A program made the translations under genes and the position numbers. The notes under the pieces are model-generated. The model ran no database searches, had not been told where the DNA came from, and saw nothing but the letters and a program-made list of their open reading frames with translations. A DNA stretch of 60,453 bases from an uncultured Collinsella sp. (GTDB taxonomy: Bacteria; Actinomycetota; Coriobacteriia; Coriobacteriales; Coriobacteriaceae). Positions 1-7,461 of the stretch are shown here, in pieces; within the stretch, counting starts at the first letter, position 1; each line of letters begins with the position of its first letter. Location: positions 1-60,453 of the forward strand of contig CABUCA010000002.1 in assembly GCA_902489965.1 (NCBI GenBank). The letters run 5' to 3'.

Positions 1-6
1 AAAGAG

Positions 7-32
7 AAGAGGCGGGGCATGCCCCGCCTCTT
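7..32. terminator. Perfect 26-bp palindrome, probable transcription terminator
   Basis: Bases 7-32 form a perfect palindrome with GC-rich arms (AAGAGGCGGGGC and its complement). An intrinsic terminator for a gene left of the window is the likely role. The T-tract is short (TT), so this is moderately supported. Confidence 0.55.
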
Positions 33-242
33 ACACCACATCTCTGCGCGCTACCGAGTGGAACGTTGAATAGTTCCTGAAGTGATCAAAATCGCTGCTA
101 CTAAACAGGTAGCAGTACTCATATTTGCCCTTTTTTGACCACAGCCCTCTCGGAAACCTTTCCAGAGGCGTCAAACAGCCATAATCCAAAGGTCGCCTCA
201 AACAATTAGCCGGCTAAGAGCGTCCGTGACTACCCAAAAGCT

Positions 243-295
243 GTACGCCAGCATCCAAAGATGTCGAAAAATGTCGACTTTGGATACTGGCGTAC
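243..295. repeat. 18-bp inverted repeat with repeated loop
   Basis: Arms at 243-260 and 278-295 are complementary except for one mismatch (GTACGCCAG at the outside, CCAAAG at the inside). The 17-nt loop contains ATGTCGA twice. It lies 45 bp beyond the minus-strand glutaredoxin stop, so it may end that transcript or be a dispersed palindromic repeat. Confidence 0.6.
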
Positions 296-340
296 ATGTT
301 CGGCCGTATGGGTTGGGGTGGGCCGGTTGCAATGCGCGTG

Positions 341-586
341 CTAGAGCAGGTTCTTCTGCACCCACGCGATGATGTCGCTCGACTCGTAGAGTGGTTTGCC
401 GTCGATGAACAGGCAGGGAACCTGGCGTTTTCCGCCGACGGCGATGAGTGTCTGCTCGGCTTCGGTATCGGTCGTGATATTGCGCTCGGGAATGGTCACA
501 CCGTTATCGGCCAAAAAGCGCTTGACTTTTATGCAATACGGGCAGCCGGTCATAACGTAGAGCGCGAGCTCGTGATCAGTAGCCAT
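341..586 (-). CDS. Glutaredoxin family protein
   Basis: An 81-residue glutaredoxin-like thioredoxin-fold protein, probably a cytosolic thiol-disulfide reductase. The redox motif CPYC is at residues 15-18 after the beta strand LALYVMTG. The cis-proline loop reads RQVPCLFIDG, and the C-terminal helix ends IIAWVQKNLL, as expected for the family. I chose the ATG at 586 because GGAG lies 5 nt upstream; the longer frame to 625 adds residues with no match to the family. It runs alone on the minus strand. Confidence 0.88.
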   Translation of the reverse strand: MATDHELALYVMTGCPYCIKVKRFLADNGVTIPERNITTDTEAEQTLIAVGGKRQVPCLFIDGKPLYESSDIIAWVQKNLL

Positions 587-637
587 AGGTCTCCAATCGG
601 TTGAGGTTTCGATTGAAATACCCAAAGCTGCCGCGGT

Positions 638-1465
638 CTATGCGCGGACCAGTGACGACTCGATGGCTTGGACCAGAAACGCCGTGGCTCCGGTGCCGCA
701 GGGCTTGTCGTAGTAGTCAACAAAGCGCTGGTCGGCAAGATAACCATTGGCGAGGCCAAGGTATGCTTCGTCTTGGGGTTCGCGTCCCCAGTTGAGGCCA
801 ATCCAGCGACGATGCATCGCGACAAGCTTGCGAGCCTCGCTTCCATCCGCATCGCCGTCGCCCATGGCAATCGAGAGCTGGCCCAGAATAGCGCGTTCAA
901 GTTCCTTCATGTCGTTCCATGCCTCGGGGTCCATGTCCAGCAGCGCTTCGTTTGCTGCATCGATAGCCTCATCGCCATAGCGCGCACGCGCCTCGGCGCC
1001 GTAGCGCTCTTCGTTTTCCTGCACGGAGCGCCAGCGCTCCAGTTGCGGCAGGACGGCGCCCATGAGCGAGACGGCTTCGTCGAGCGACATGCCGGTGTTT
1101 TGCGCCAGGCGCGGGGCACAGTCCTCGATCATTGCCTCCATCGTGGTGTCGTAGGTGTACTGGCCGTGGTCGTAGCACCACTTGCAATAATGATCGGTCG
1201 CGGCGCCCGTGGCATCGGTGCCGCAGTCGCCGGGCGCGAGTATCATGCCGCAGCTCTGGCAATAGTGCTCGGGCATTTCGAGCAGATGAGATAGTGGCTC
1301 GCCGGTTACGGCGGCAATGAGCTTCATCATGTCGATGCCCGGTGTGACCTCGCCGCGCTCCCACCGGCTGATGGCCTGGCGTGTGACGAAGAGCTTGGCG
1401 GCGAGCTGCTCTTGGGTAAGGCGATGGGCGCGACGGACAGCGATGAGCTTTTCTGCAAAGGCCAT
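638..1465 (-). CDS. XRE regulator with zinc ribbon and TipAS ligand domain
   Basis: A 275-residue fusion. Residues 5-60 are an XRE/Cro helix-turn-helix (LTQEQLAAKL, VTRQAISRWERG). Residues 69-97 form a zinc ribbon with Cys69, Cys72, Cys81, Cys94 and Cys97 around a QSCGM signature. Residues 130-270 resemble the TipAS antibiotic-binding domain of MerR regulators (EERYGAEARARYG, HRRWIGLNWG, YLADQRFVDYYD). TipAS usually follows a MerR DNA-binding domain, so the XRE swap is notable. Start ATG follows AAAGGAG by 5 nt. Probably a small-molecule-responsive regulator; the ligand and target are unknown. Confidence 0.82.
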   Translation of the reverse strand: MAFAEKLIAVRRAHRLTQEQLAAKLFVTRQAISRWERGEVTPGIDMMKLIAAVTGEPLSHLLEMPEHYCQSCGMILAPGDCGTDATGAATDHYCKWCYDHGQYTYDTTMEAMIEDCAPRLAQNTGMSLDEAVSLMGAVLPQLERWRSVQENEERYGAEARARYGDEAIDAANEALLDMDPEAWNDMKELERAILGQLSIAMGDGDADGSEARKLVAMHRRWIGLNWGREPQDEAYLGLANGYLADQRFVDYYDKPCGTGATAFLVQAIESSLVRA

Positions 1466-1593
1466 AACGGCTCCTTTCTGCTGGTTGATGGCTTAAGCAT
1501 ACGCGGCGGCAGGCGCCTTTCCAAGCAACCGTTGGTTGCACGACGGGGGACCGCGACAAAGAATTGCGCGCAGCGCCCCATGCCCCCATGCCG

Positions 1594-1599
1594 TACAAT
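1594..1599 (+). promoter_or_regulatory. TACAAT -10 box, probably a leaderless start for trmO
   Basis: TACAAT ends 7 nt before ATG 1607, with no ribosome binding site between them. This spacing places transcription initiation at or next to the start codon. No clear -35 is seen at 16-18 bp. Confidence 0.5.
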
Positions 1600-1606
1600 G
1601 ACCGGC

Positions 1607-2344
1607 ATGGAACCTATCGCACACATACATACCGACCTGCCGCAGAAGTTCGGCATTCCGCGCAACAGCTTTTTGGCGCCTCATCTGCAGGGACGCATCG
1701 TTTTTGAGCCGGAATTTGCCTCCAACGCAGCGGTTGAGGGTCTGGACTCCTTCTCTCACCTATGGCTGCTCTGGCGCTTCGAAAACGGCACGCCCGGCGG
1801 CACAGCTAAGGACATAGCTGCCGATGCCAAGACGCAGGACAGGTCTGGCACCAATGCCAAGTGGTCGAAAACCGTACGCCCGCCGCGCCTGGGTGGAGCC
1901 GAGCGCGTGGGCGTATTTGCCACACGCAGTCCGTTTCGCCCTAATCCTATCGGTCTCACCTGCGTTAAGCTCGACCGCGTGGAGCTTACCGACGACGGCC
2001 CCATCATCCATGTGCTGGGGGCCGATCTGCGCGACGGCACGCCCATCTACGATATCAAGCCCTACATTCCGTTTGCGGACTGCCACCCGGATGCAACGGG
2101 CGGCTGGATTGAGGATGCTCCGTGGCAAGAGCTCGACATCGAGTTCCCGCAGACGCTGCAGGATATGGTCCCGCCCACAAAGCTCCCCGGCCTGGTCGAG
2201 GTCCTACGCCAAGACCCGCGCCGTGCGGGCAGCAAGCACGAGCCAAACCGCATTTACCACTTGGCTTACGTCGGGCTCGACATATCGTTTACGGTCGATG
2301 AAACCCAGCTAACCGTAGTCGCCGTCAACGACGCACAAGACTAA
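1607..2344 (+). CDS. trmO: tRNA (N6-threonylcarbamoyladenosine37-N6)-methyltransferase, TrmO/TsaA family
   Basis: A 245-residue protein of the TrmO (TsaA/YaeB) family, which methylates t6A37 of tRNAs reading ACY codons using SAM. Family sequences visible include FGIPRNS, EGLDSFSHLWLLW, RPPRLGG, GVFATRSPFRPNPIGLT, and the C-terminal block RIYHLAYVGLD. Length fits the family. An upstream ATG at 1598 is in frame, but it overlaps the -10 box, so the ATG at 1607 is preferred. It runs divergently from the XRE/TipAS regulator. Confidence 0.9.
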   Translation: MEPIAHIHTDLPQKFGIPRNSFLAPHLQGRIVFEPEFASNAAVEGLDSFSHLWLLWRFENGTPGGTAKDIAADAKTQDRSGTNAKWSKTVRPPRLGGAERVGVFATRSPFRPNPIGLTCVKLDRVELTDDGPIIHVLGADLRDGTPIYDIKPYIPFADCHPDATGGWIEDAPWQELDIEFPQTLQDMVPPTKLPGLVEVLRQDPRRAGSKHEPNRIYHLAYVGLDISFTVDETQLTVVAVNDAQD

Positions 2345-2410
2345 CCCGCCATTCGTCCGCACCCGTCAAATTAAGCGCCAAACCCCATGCCAAAACCGCC
2401 CACGCTGGTG

Positions 2411-2416
2411 GACAAT
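2411..2416 (+). promoter_or_regulatory. GACAAT -10 box before the C-S lyase gene
   Basis: GGTGGACAATA resembles the NACAAT boxes upstream of other genes in this window and lies 39 nt before the start codon. No strong -35 is visible. Confidence 0.4.
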
Positions 2417-2455
2417 AACGCCTACCAAAACAATCACTTTGCACGGGGGCTCAGC

Positions 2456-3670
2456 ATGAAATACGACTTTAGCTCGCTTATCGACCGCCACGGCATGGAC
2501 TCCATCGCCGTTGACTCCTGGGGCGAGATCCCCGGTATGGCTCCGAACGCACCCGACGAGGGCTTCGACCGCATTCCCATGTGGGTGGCCGACATGAATT
2601 TTGCCACGGTGCCCACGGTCCAGGAGCACATCATTCAGCGCGCTCAGCATCCCATGTTTGGCTACTTTAACCCGCGCGCCGAGTACTTCGATCGCATCAT
2701 CGAATGGCAGAACCGCCGCAATGGCGTCGAAGGTTTGAGCCCTGAACATATCGGCTACGAAAACGGCGTGCTGGGCGGCGTCGTGTCGACGCTGCGCGCG
2801 TATGTCCAGCCGGGCGATGCGGTGCTGGTCCACAGCCCTACCTACATCGGCTTTACCAAGTCCATTGAGGCCGCGGGCTATCACATTGTCCACAGCCCGC
2901 TTAAGCTTGACGACCAGGGCGTGTGGCGTATGGACTTTGAGGACATGGAGCACAAGCTCGCCCAAAACCACATCCATGCCGCGGTGTTCTGCTCGCCGCA
3001 CAATCCCTGCGGCCGCGTATGGGAACGCGACGAGATCGAGCGCGCCATGGACATCTATCGCCAGCACGATTGCGTGGTGATTTCGGACGAGATTTGGTCC
3101 GATATCATCCTGCCGGGGCACAAGCACATCCCGACGCAGTCGGTGAGCGAGGATGCCCGCATGCGCACGGTTGCCCTCTATGCGCCGAGCAAGACGTTTA
3201 ACCTGGCGGGCCTTGTCGGCAGCTACCACATTGTCTACAACGAGACGCTGCGTGACCGCATCTGCGCCGTGTCCAACAAGACCCACTACAACGAGATGAA
3301 CGTCCTCTCCATGCATGCGCTTATCGGTGCCTACCAGCCGCAGGGCTATGAGTGGGTGGACGAGCTCAATCAGGTGCTTGCCGGCAATATCGAGTACTTC
3401 TGCAATTACGTGGACGAGCATTTTGAGGGCGTGTCCTATTCACGTCCGCAGGGCACGTACATGGTGTTTCTGGACTGCACCGAGTGGTGCCGAGAGCATG
3501 GCCGCGATATTCAGTGGTTGCTCGATGAGGGGGCACGCGTGGGCGTGGGGTATCAGGACGGCCGCCCGTTCCACGGACCCTGCCACATTCGCGTGAATCT
3601 GGCGCTGCCGCTTTCGCGCGTAAGGGAGGCGTGCGACCGCCTGGACCGCTACGTTTTTAATGCACGGTAA
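2456..3670 (+). CDS. MalY/PatB family aminotransferase, probable cystathionine beta-lyase
   Basis: A 404-residue PLP enzyme of the fold-type I MalY/PatB family. These cleave the C-S bond of cystathionine or cysteine, giving homocysteine or sulfide, pyruvate and ammonia. Visible family features are the N-terminal IPMWVADMNF, PLP-phosphate region NGVLGGV, substrate-loop HNPCGRVW, SDEIWSD with the pyridine-N Asp, and the Schiff-base lysine in APSKTFNLAGL (Lys246). I chose ATG 2456 because a GGGGG ribosome site precedes it; the frame opens earlier at 2387 without family match. Some members also repress transcription, which sequence cannot decide. Confidence 0.88.
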   Translation: MKYDFSSLIDRHGMDSIAVDSWGEIPGMAPNAPDEGFDRIPMWVADMNFATVPTVQEHIIQRAQHPMFGYFNPRAEYFDRIIEWQNRRNGVEGLSPEHIGYENGVLGGVVSTLRAYVQPGDAVLVHSPTYIGFTKSIEAAGYHIVHSPLKLDDQGVWRMDFEDMEHKLAQNHIHAAVFCSPHNPCGRVWERDEIERAMDIYRQHDCVVISDEIWSDIILPGHKHIPTQSVSEDARMRTVALYAPSKTFNLAGLVGSYHIVYNETLRDRICAVSNKTHYNEMNVLSMHALIGAYQPQGYEWVDELNQVLAGNIEYFCNYVDEHFEGVSYSRPQGTYMVFLDCTEWCREHGRDIQWLLDEGARVGVGYQDGRPFHGPCHIRVNLALPLSRVREACDRLDRYVFNAR

Positions 3671-3685
3671 GTGAGCACTGCATGC

Positions 3686-3716
3686 GGGGCCTTCTGCCAA
3701 GTCGGCTGGAAGGTCC
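3686..3716 (+). terminator. Hairpin downstream of the C-S lyase gene
   Basis: GGGGCCTTC pairs with GAAGGTCCC, with inner GCC/GGC pairs, giving a long GC-rich stem 16 nt after the stop codon. There is no T-tract, so termination may be weak or need Rho. Confidence 0.45.
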
Positions 3717-3766
3717 CACACGGTAAAGCGCCTGTAACAATTGGGCACTCGTGTGGTTTTGTTTGC

Positions 3767-3772
3767 TATTAT
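3767..3772 (+). promoter_or_regulatory. Possible -10 (TATTAT) for the solute-binding/kinase operon
   Basis: TATTAT occurs in an AT-rich stretch 42 nt before the lipoprotein start. TTGGGC at 3741 is a possible -35, but the 20-bp spacing is long. Confidence 0.35.
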
Positions 3773-3814
3773 CTTTAACCATTTCAGTCTGTAAACAGGA
3801 TCGTATGGAGCTCG

Positions 3815-4684
3815 ATGAAAAGGTCCCGTCGCTCGGTTGCCATTTCGTTGTTTGTTGCGCTTGCGGTAGCGTGCGCCTTTGTCGTAGCGATAGCCGGCTG
3901 TTCCGGGTCGAATGGCAGAGCCTCGACGTCTGCATTAGAAGGCCTGGATGCCTCGCAGGCCAAAGACGACAACCTTAAGACGCTCAACGTCGGCAGCGAC
4001 CTCTATCCACCGTTTGTGTATACCGACGAGTACGGCGATATCGTTGGCCTGGATGTCGAGATATTGACCGAGGCTTTGGCCCGCATTGGTTACAAGCCAA
4101 AGTACCAGCTGATCGATTGGGAAAAGAAGAAAGAGCTGCTGGCGAGCGGCGAACTCGATTGCGTCATGGGTAGCTTTAGCATGACGGGTCGCGAAAACGA
4201 GTATCGTTGGGCCGGCCCGTACCTCGCGAGCCGCCAGGTGGTCGCGGTCGATTCCCAGAGCGATATCTACACGCTTGCCGATCTTGAGGATAAGGTCGTG
4301 GCGGTCCAGTCCACCACCAAGCCCGAGGACATTTTGCTCAATCGTACAAATGAAAACGTTCCGCAGATCAAAGAGCTCTACTGCTTTTCGGACCGCTCAT
4401 ACCTGAACCCGGCGCTCGTCGAGGGTCTGGTCGACGCCATCGCCGCGCATGAGTCTTCGCTGCTCACCTACGAAAAAGACTATGGTGTGACGTATCGAAT
4501 TTTGGATGAGCCGCTGCTTGAGGTTGGTTTGGGTACCGCTTTCGATATCAACGATACGCGCGGCATCGACGTTAAGCTCACCCATGCCTACCAGGAAATG
4601 CTAGCCGACGGCACCATGAAACGCCTGGTGTCAAAGTACTTTGATGACCCTTCGCCCTTTTTGAATATAGAGGGCCTGTCATGA
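3815..4684 (+). CDS. Family 3 extracellular solute-binding lipoprotein
   Basis: A 289-residue periplasmic-binding-protein-like domain of family 3 (amino-acid or polar-solute binding). It has a Lys/Arg-rich n-region, a hydrophobic stretch, and a lipobox ending AIAGC with lipidated Cys29. Binding-domain signatures are LNVGSDLYPPFVYTDEYG, VGLDVEILTEALARIGY, ELDCVMGSFSMTGRE and the C-terminal YQEMLADGTMKRLVSKYF. No ABC permease genes follow. The next gene is a hybrid histidine kinase overlapping by 4 bp, so this protein probably supplies ligand to the kinase rather than to a transporter. GGAG precedes the ATG by 5 nt. Confidence 0.88.
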   Translation: MKRSRRSVAISLFVALAVACAFVVAIAGCSGSNGRASTSALEGLDASQAKDDNLKTLNVGSDLYPPFVYTDEYGDIVGLDVEILTEALARIGYKPKYQLIDWEKKKELLASGELDCVMGSFSMTGRENEYRWAGPYLASRQVVAVDSQSDIYTLADLEDKVVAVQSTTKPEDILLNRTNENVPQIKELYCFSDRSYLNPALVEGLVDAIAAHESSLLTYEKDYGVTYRILDEPLLEVGLGTAFDINDTRGIDVKLTHAYQEMLADGTMKRLVSKYFDDPSPFLNIEGLS

Positions 4685-6870
4685 TCGGTGCACCCGACCA
4701 CGCCGTAGAGAAGCGGGGCAATCGTTCGGCAGGGGCATGGTTCCTTGTCGCCCTGCTGGGGATAGCGCTCTCGGTTGTTGCCGGTATGATGAGCTACGGC
4801 TACACGACAGCTCAGGCCGAGCAGCGCTTTGCCGACGTTGTCGATTACGTGGCGACGCAGAGCCTTTCCTACGATGCATTCAATAGCGCCTATACGACCA
4901 AAAACCTGATTCGCGTTATGGAGATCGCCGGAGAGACAGCGCGCGATATGGAGCGCGACGGTTCGGTGGATAACGCCATGCTGGAGCAATATGCCGACCA
5001 GTTCAACGTGAGCGCACTGATCGTGACGGACGCATCGGGCAATTTGGTGTCCGAGTCCTCGACGGATGGCGTGGGCTACGAGTCGCTCGCTACGTATCTC
5101 AAGGAAGCACCCGTGCTGGAGGTGGCAGCCCATCCGCTTAAGTCCTATACCGCCCGCATCACGCTTGCGGATGATTCGGTCGCAGACATTGGCTGCGTAA
5201 CCCGGCGGGATGACGAGGGCATCGTTGTTGCGGTAAGGCATCAGAGCGCGAAGGCAGTTGCAAGCAATACGCTCAAACTGCAGAGCCTGCTCGGTGGTTA
5301 TGAGACCATCGACAGTGGCAATATCGTGATCGAAAGCGATGGCAAGGTCGTTGCGACCAATGTCGTTGAACCCACCATATTGGGCGTATTCGATCTGCCT
5401 GCAACGGATGTCTTCATTGTCGACGGTATAAAGGATCGATGCCCGGCTGGTAAGGTCAGATTGGTTAACGCCAACGGCGAGTGGTATTTGGGCACATTTG
5501 GAAAAGCGCGCGGGTTCTACGTGTACACCTATGCCTCGGCGCGGCGTTACTTTGAGGTCGTCGCGGCTGTTGCTGCCGGCGTGCTGGTGCTCTACAGCGG
5601 TGTTATAGCCGTTGTTGTGATGGCGCGCCGCCGCGCTGATCGTCGACGTTTGACGGACTTGCTGCAGCAGGAGCGCGACTATGGCGACAAGCTGGCAAAG
5701 GCGGCGCGTGAGGCCTCGTCTGCCAACTCGGCAAAGACGGAGTTTTTGCGCCGCATGAGCCACGATCTGCGCACGCCCATCAACGGCATTCGCGGCATGG
5801 TCGAGGTCGGCGATGCCAATGCGGACGATCTGCAAAAGCAGACCGAGTGCCGCTCGAAGATCTGGACGGCATCGGGACTGCTGCTCGACCTTGCCAACGA
5901 GGCGCTGGATATGAGTCGCCTGGAGAGCGGGCAGGTCGACCTGGAGCTTGTTCCCACAAACTTGGCGACCCTCAACCACGAGGTGCGCGATATTCTTGAG
6001 CGCCAGGCCGAGGAGCGCCTGGTGACAATTATCTGCGACCAGCAGACGCTTAATCATCCCTATGTGCGGGTGAGCGTGACGCACCTCAAGCGCTTGTTGC
6101 TCAATATTGCCGGCAATGCTGTCAAGTACAACCGCCAGGGAGGCTATGTTCGCCTGGTGTGCCGCGAGGTGGAGCCAGCGGATGGCGTCCCCGTCTATGA
6201 ATACACGATCGCCGACAACGGTATTGGCATGAGCGAGGAGTTCCAGCAGCACCTCTACGAGCCGTTTTGCCGCGAGGAGCAGCAGGTGGAAGGCGCTTCA
6301 TCGGGAACTGGCCTGGGCGCGCCCATCGCAAAACAGTTGGTCGAGCTTATGGGCGGAACCATGAGCTTTACGAGCGTCTTGGGGCAGGGGACGACGTTTA
6401 CCATCCGCCTGCCGTTCGAGAAATGCAAGCGTTCCGAGATTCCTCAGGCAGTTCGCGTGGATGGGGGCGATGGCGATGCGCTCCAGGGCTTGCGCGTTTT
6501 ACTCGTAGAGGATAACGATCTGAATGCCGAGATCGCGCAGTTTACGCTCAGCCGTGCCGGTGCCGTCGTGACGCATGCCAAGGATGGTGAGTCTGCCGTC
6601 GAGATGTTTACCGCGAGCGCACCGCACGAGTACGACGTGGTGTTGATGGACATCATGATGCCTGGCATCGATGGCCTTGAGGCCACGCGTCGAATTCGAG
6701 CACTCGATCGCGAGGATGCCGCGACCACGCCGATTATCGCCGTGAGTGCCAACGCCTTTGCCGACGACCGCAGGCTTTCGCGTGAGGCGGGCATGAACGC
6801 GCACTTGAGCAAGCCTGTGAGCTCGCAAGAGCTCGTCGAGGCGTTAGCGCACATCGCCGCCGCTTCATAA
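4681..6870 (+). CDS. Membrane hybrid sensor histidine kinase with C-terminal receiver
   Basis: A 729-residue hybrid kinase. There is a TM segment near 20-42, an external sensor region of about 250 residues, and a second TM near 290-315. The HisKA box FLRRMSHDLRTPINGIRG has His361. The HATPase has NIAGNAVKYN, DNGIGM and GTGLGAP, and the receiver ends the protein with phospho-acceptor Asp657 in LMDIMMPGIDG and LSKP later. It overlaps the lipoprotein gene as ATGA, implying translational coupling. There is no Hpt or DNA-binding output domain, so the phosphate must pass to a partner elsewhere. The external region resembles a Cache-type sensor only loosely. Confidence 0.88.
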   Translation: MIGAPDHAVEKRGNRSAGAWFLVALLGIALSVVAGMMSYGYTTAQAEQRFADVVDYVATQSLSYDAFNSAYTTKNLIRVMEIAGETARDMERDGSVDNAMLEQYADQFNVSALIVTDASGNLVSESSTDGVGYESLATYLKEAPVLEVAAHPLKSYTARITLADDSVADIGCVTRRDDEGIVVAVRHQSAKAVASNTLKLQSLLGGYETIDSGNIVIESDGKVVATNVVEPTILGVFDLPATDVFIVDGIKDRCPAGKVRLVNANGEWYLGTFGKARGFYVYTYASARRYFEVVAAVAAGVLVLYSGVIAVVVMARRRADRRRLTDLLQQERDYGDKLAKAAREASSANSAKTEFLRRMSHDLRTPINGIRGMVEVGDANADDLQKQTECRSKIWTASGLLLDLANEALDMSRLESGQVDLELVPTNLATLNHEVRDILERQAEERLVTIICDQQTLNHPYVRVSVTHLKRLLLNIAGNAVKYNRQGGYVRLVCREVEPADGVPVYEYTIADNGIGMSEEFQQHLYEPFCREEQQVEGASSGTGLGAPIAKQLVELMGGTMSFTSVLGQGTTFTIRLPFEKCKRSEIPQAVRVDGGDGDALQGLRVLLVEDNDLNAEIAQFTLSRAGAVVTHAKDGESAVEMFTASAPHEYDVVLMDIMMPGIDGLEATRRIRALDREDAATTPIIAVSANAFADDRRLSREAGMNAHLSKPVSSQELVEALAHIAAAS

Positions 6871-6872
6871 GC

Positions 6873-6912
6873 ATATGGCCCGGTTCCAAGGTGGGTTGGA
6901 ACCGGGCCATAT
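6873..6912. terminator. Strong bidirectional terminator hairpin
   Basis: Two 17-bp perfectly complementary arms (6873-6889 and 6896-6912, beginning ATATGGCCCGG) enclose a 6-nt loop. It separates the plus-strand kinase from the convergent minus-strand gene, so it can serve both. Confidence 0.8.
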
Positions 6913-6939
6913 TGTTATTGATGAGGCTTGCTGAGGGGC

Positions 6940-7419
6940 TTACTTTTCCTGAATCTGCTTGCCGCAAAGATGCTCAATCGTAATCTCGTAGAGCTGGACG
7001 CCTTTAATGTCCTTGGCGATTTCCTCTTCGACTTCTTCGGCAGAAGGGTAGTACTTAAGCGCGAGCTGGCGGACTTTATCCTCGATAAACGCGGGGGTGT
7101 CATTCGCCAGGCGACAGCGGCCAAAGACCACGGTACTCATAACGTAGGGAGCCCAGTCACCGTCCTGGTACCACTCGTTGCCGTAAACGGTAAAGCAGAC
7201 CTTGTCATCGCGCTTGAGTGCGTCGACCTTGTGGCCGGCCTTGGCGCCATGGAAATAAATCTTGTCGTGCTCGGCGTCAAAGAAGTAGTTGACGGGAATG
7301 GCGTACGGGTAGCCATCGTCGCCGTTGACGGCAAAGACGCCGCGCTTGCAGGTGGCGAGCAGTTCGCGCGCTTCCTCGTCAGTGATGGCGCGTTTCTTTC
7401 GACGTAAGGGCCTAAACAT
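6940..7419 (-). CDS. Pyridoxamine 5'-phosphate oxidase family (NimA-like) flavoprotein
   Basis: A 159-residue split-barrel flavin-binding protein. Family blocks are RELLATCKRGVFAVNGDDGYPYAIPVNYFFD, with an FMN-contact YFHGAKAGHKVDALKRDDKVCFTVYG region and WYQDGDWAPYVMSTVVFGRCRL. Related proteins bind FMN or heme and some reduce nitroimidazoles, so the substrate here is unknown. ATG 7419 has AGGAAG upstream. It starts 42 bp after the fused-sensor kinase gene on the same strand, so it may be cotranscribed with it. Confidence 0.82.
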   Translation of the reverse strand: MFRPLRRKKRAITDEEARELLATCKRGVFAVNGDDGYPYAIPVNYFFDAEHDKIYFHGAKAGHKVDALKRDDKVCFTVYGNEWYQDGDWAPYVMSTVVFGRCRLANDTPAFIEDKVRQLALKYYPSAEEVEEEIAKDIKGVQLYEITIEHLCGKQIQEK

Positions 7420-7461
7420 CGTTGGCTTCCTTTCTGGTCGTGCGTGGTGGTTGAGCACAAA

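Larger units (their letters stand above)
1..340. other. Intergenic region with several hairpins, no gene seen
   Basis: No convincing coding region is present. The stretch holds a perfect palindrome at its left edge (7-32), a small hairpin with CTGCTAC/GTAGCAG arms (95-115), a T-run at 131-136, and a long near-perfect inverted repeat (243-295) just beyond the glutaredoxin stop codon. No tRNA-like cloverleaf was found. Confidence 0.5.

Noticed and set aside
4588..6252. Long opposite-strand frame under the first hybrid kinase
   Set aside because: It follows the codon pattern of the kinase gene and has no family signature or ribosome site; high GC creates such frames.
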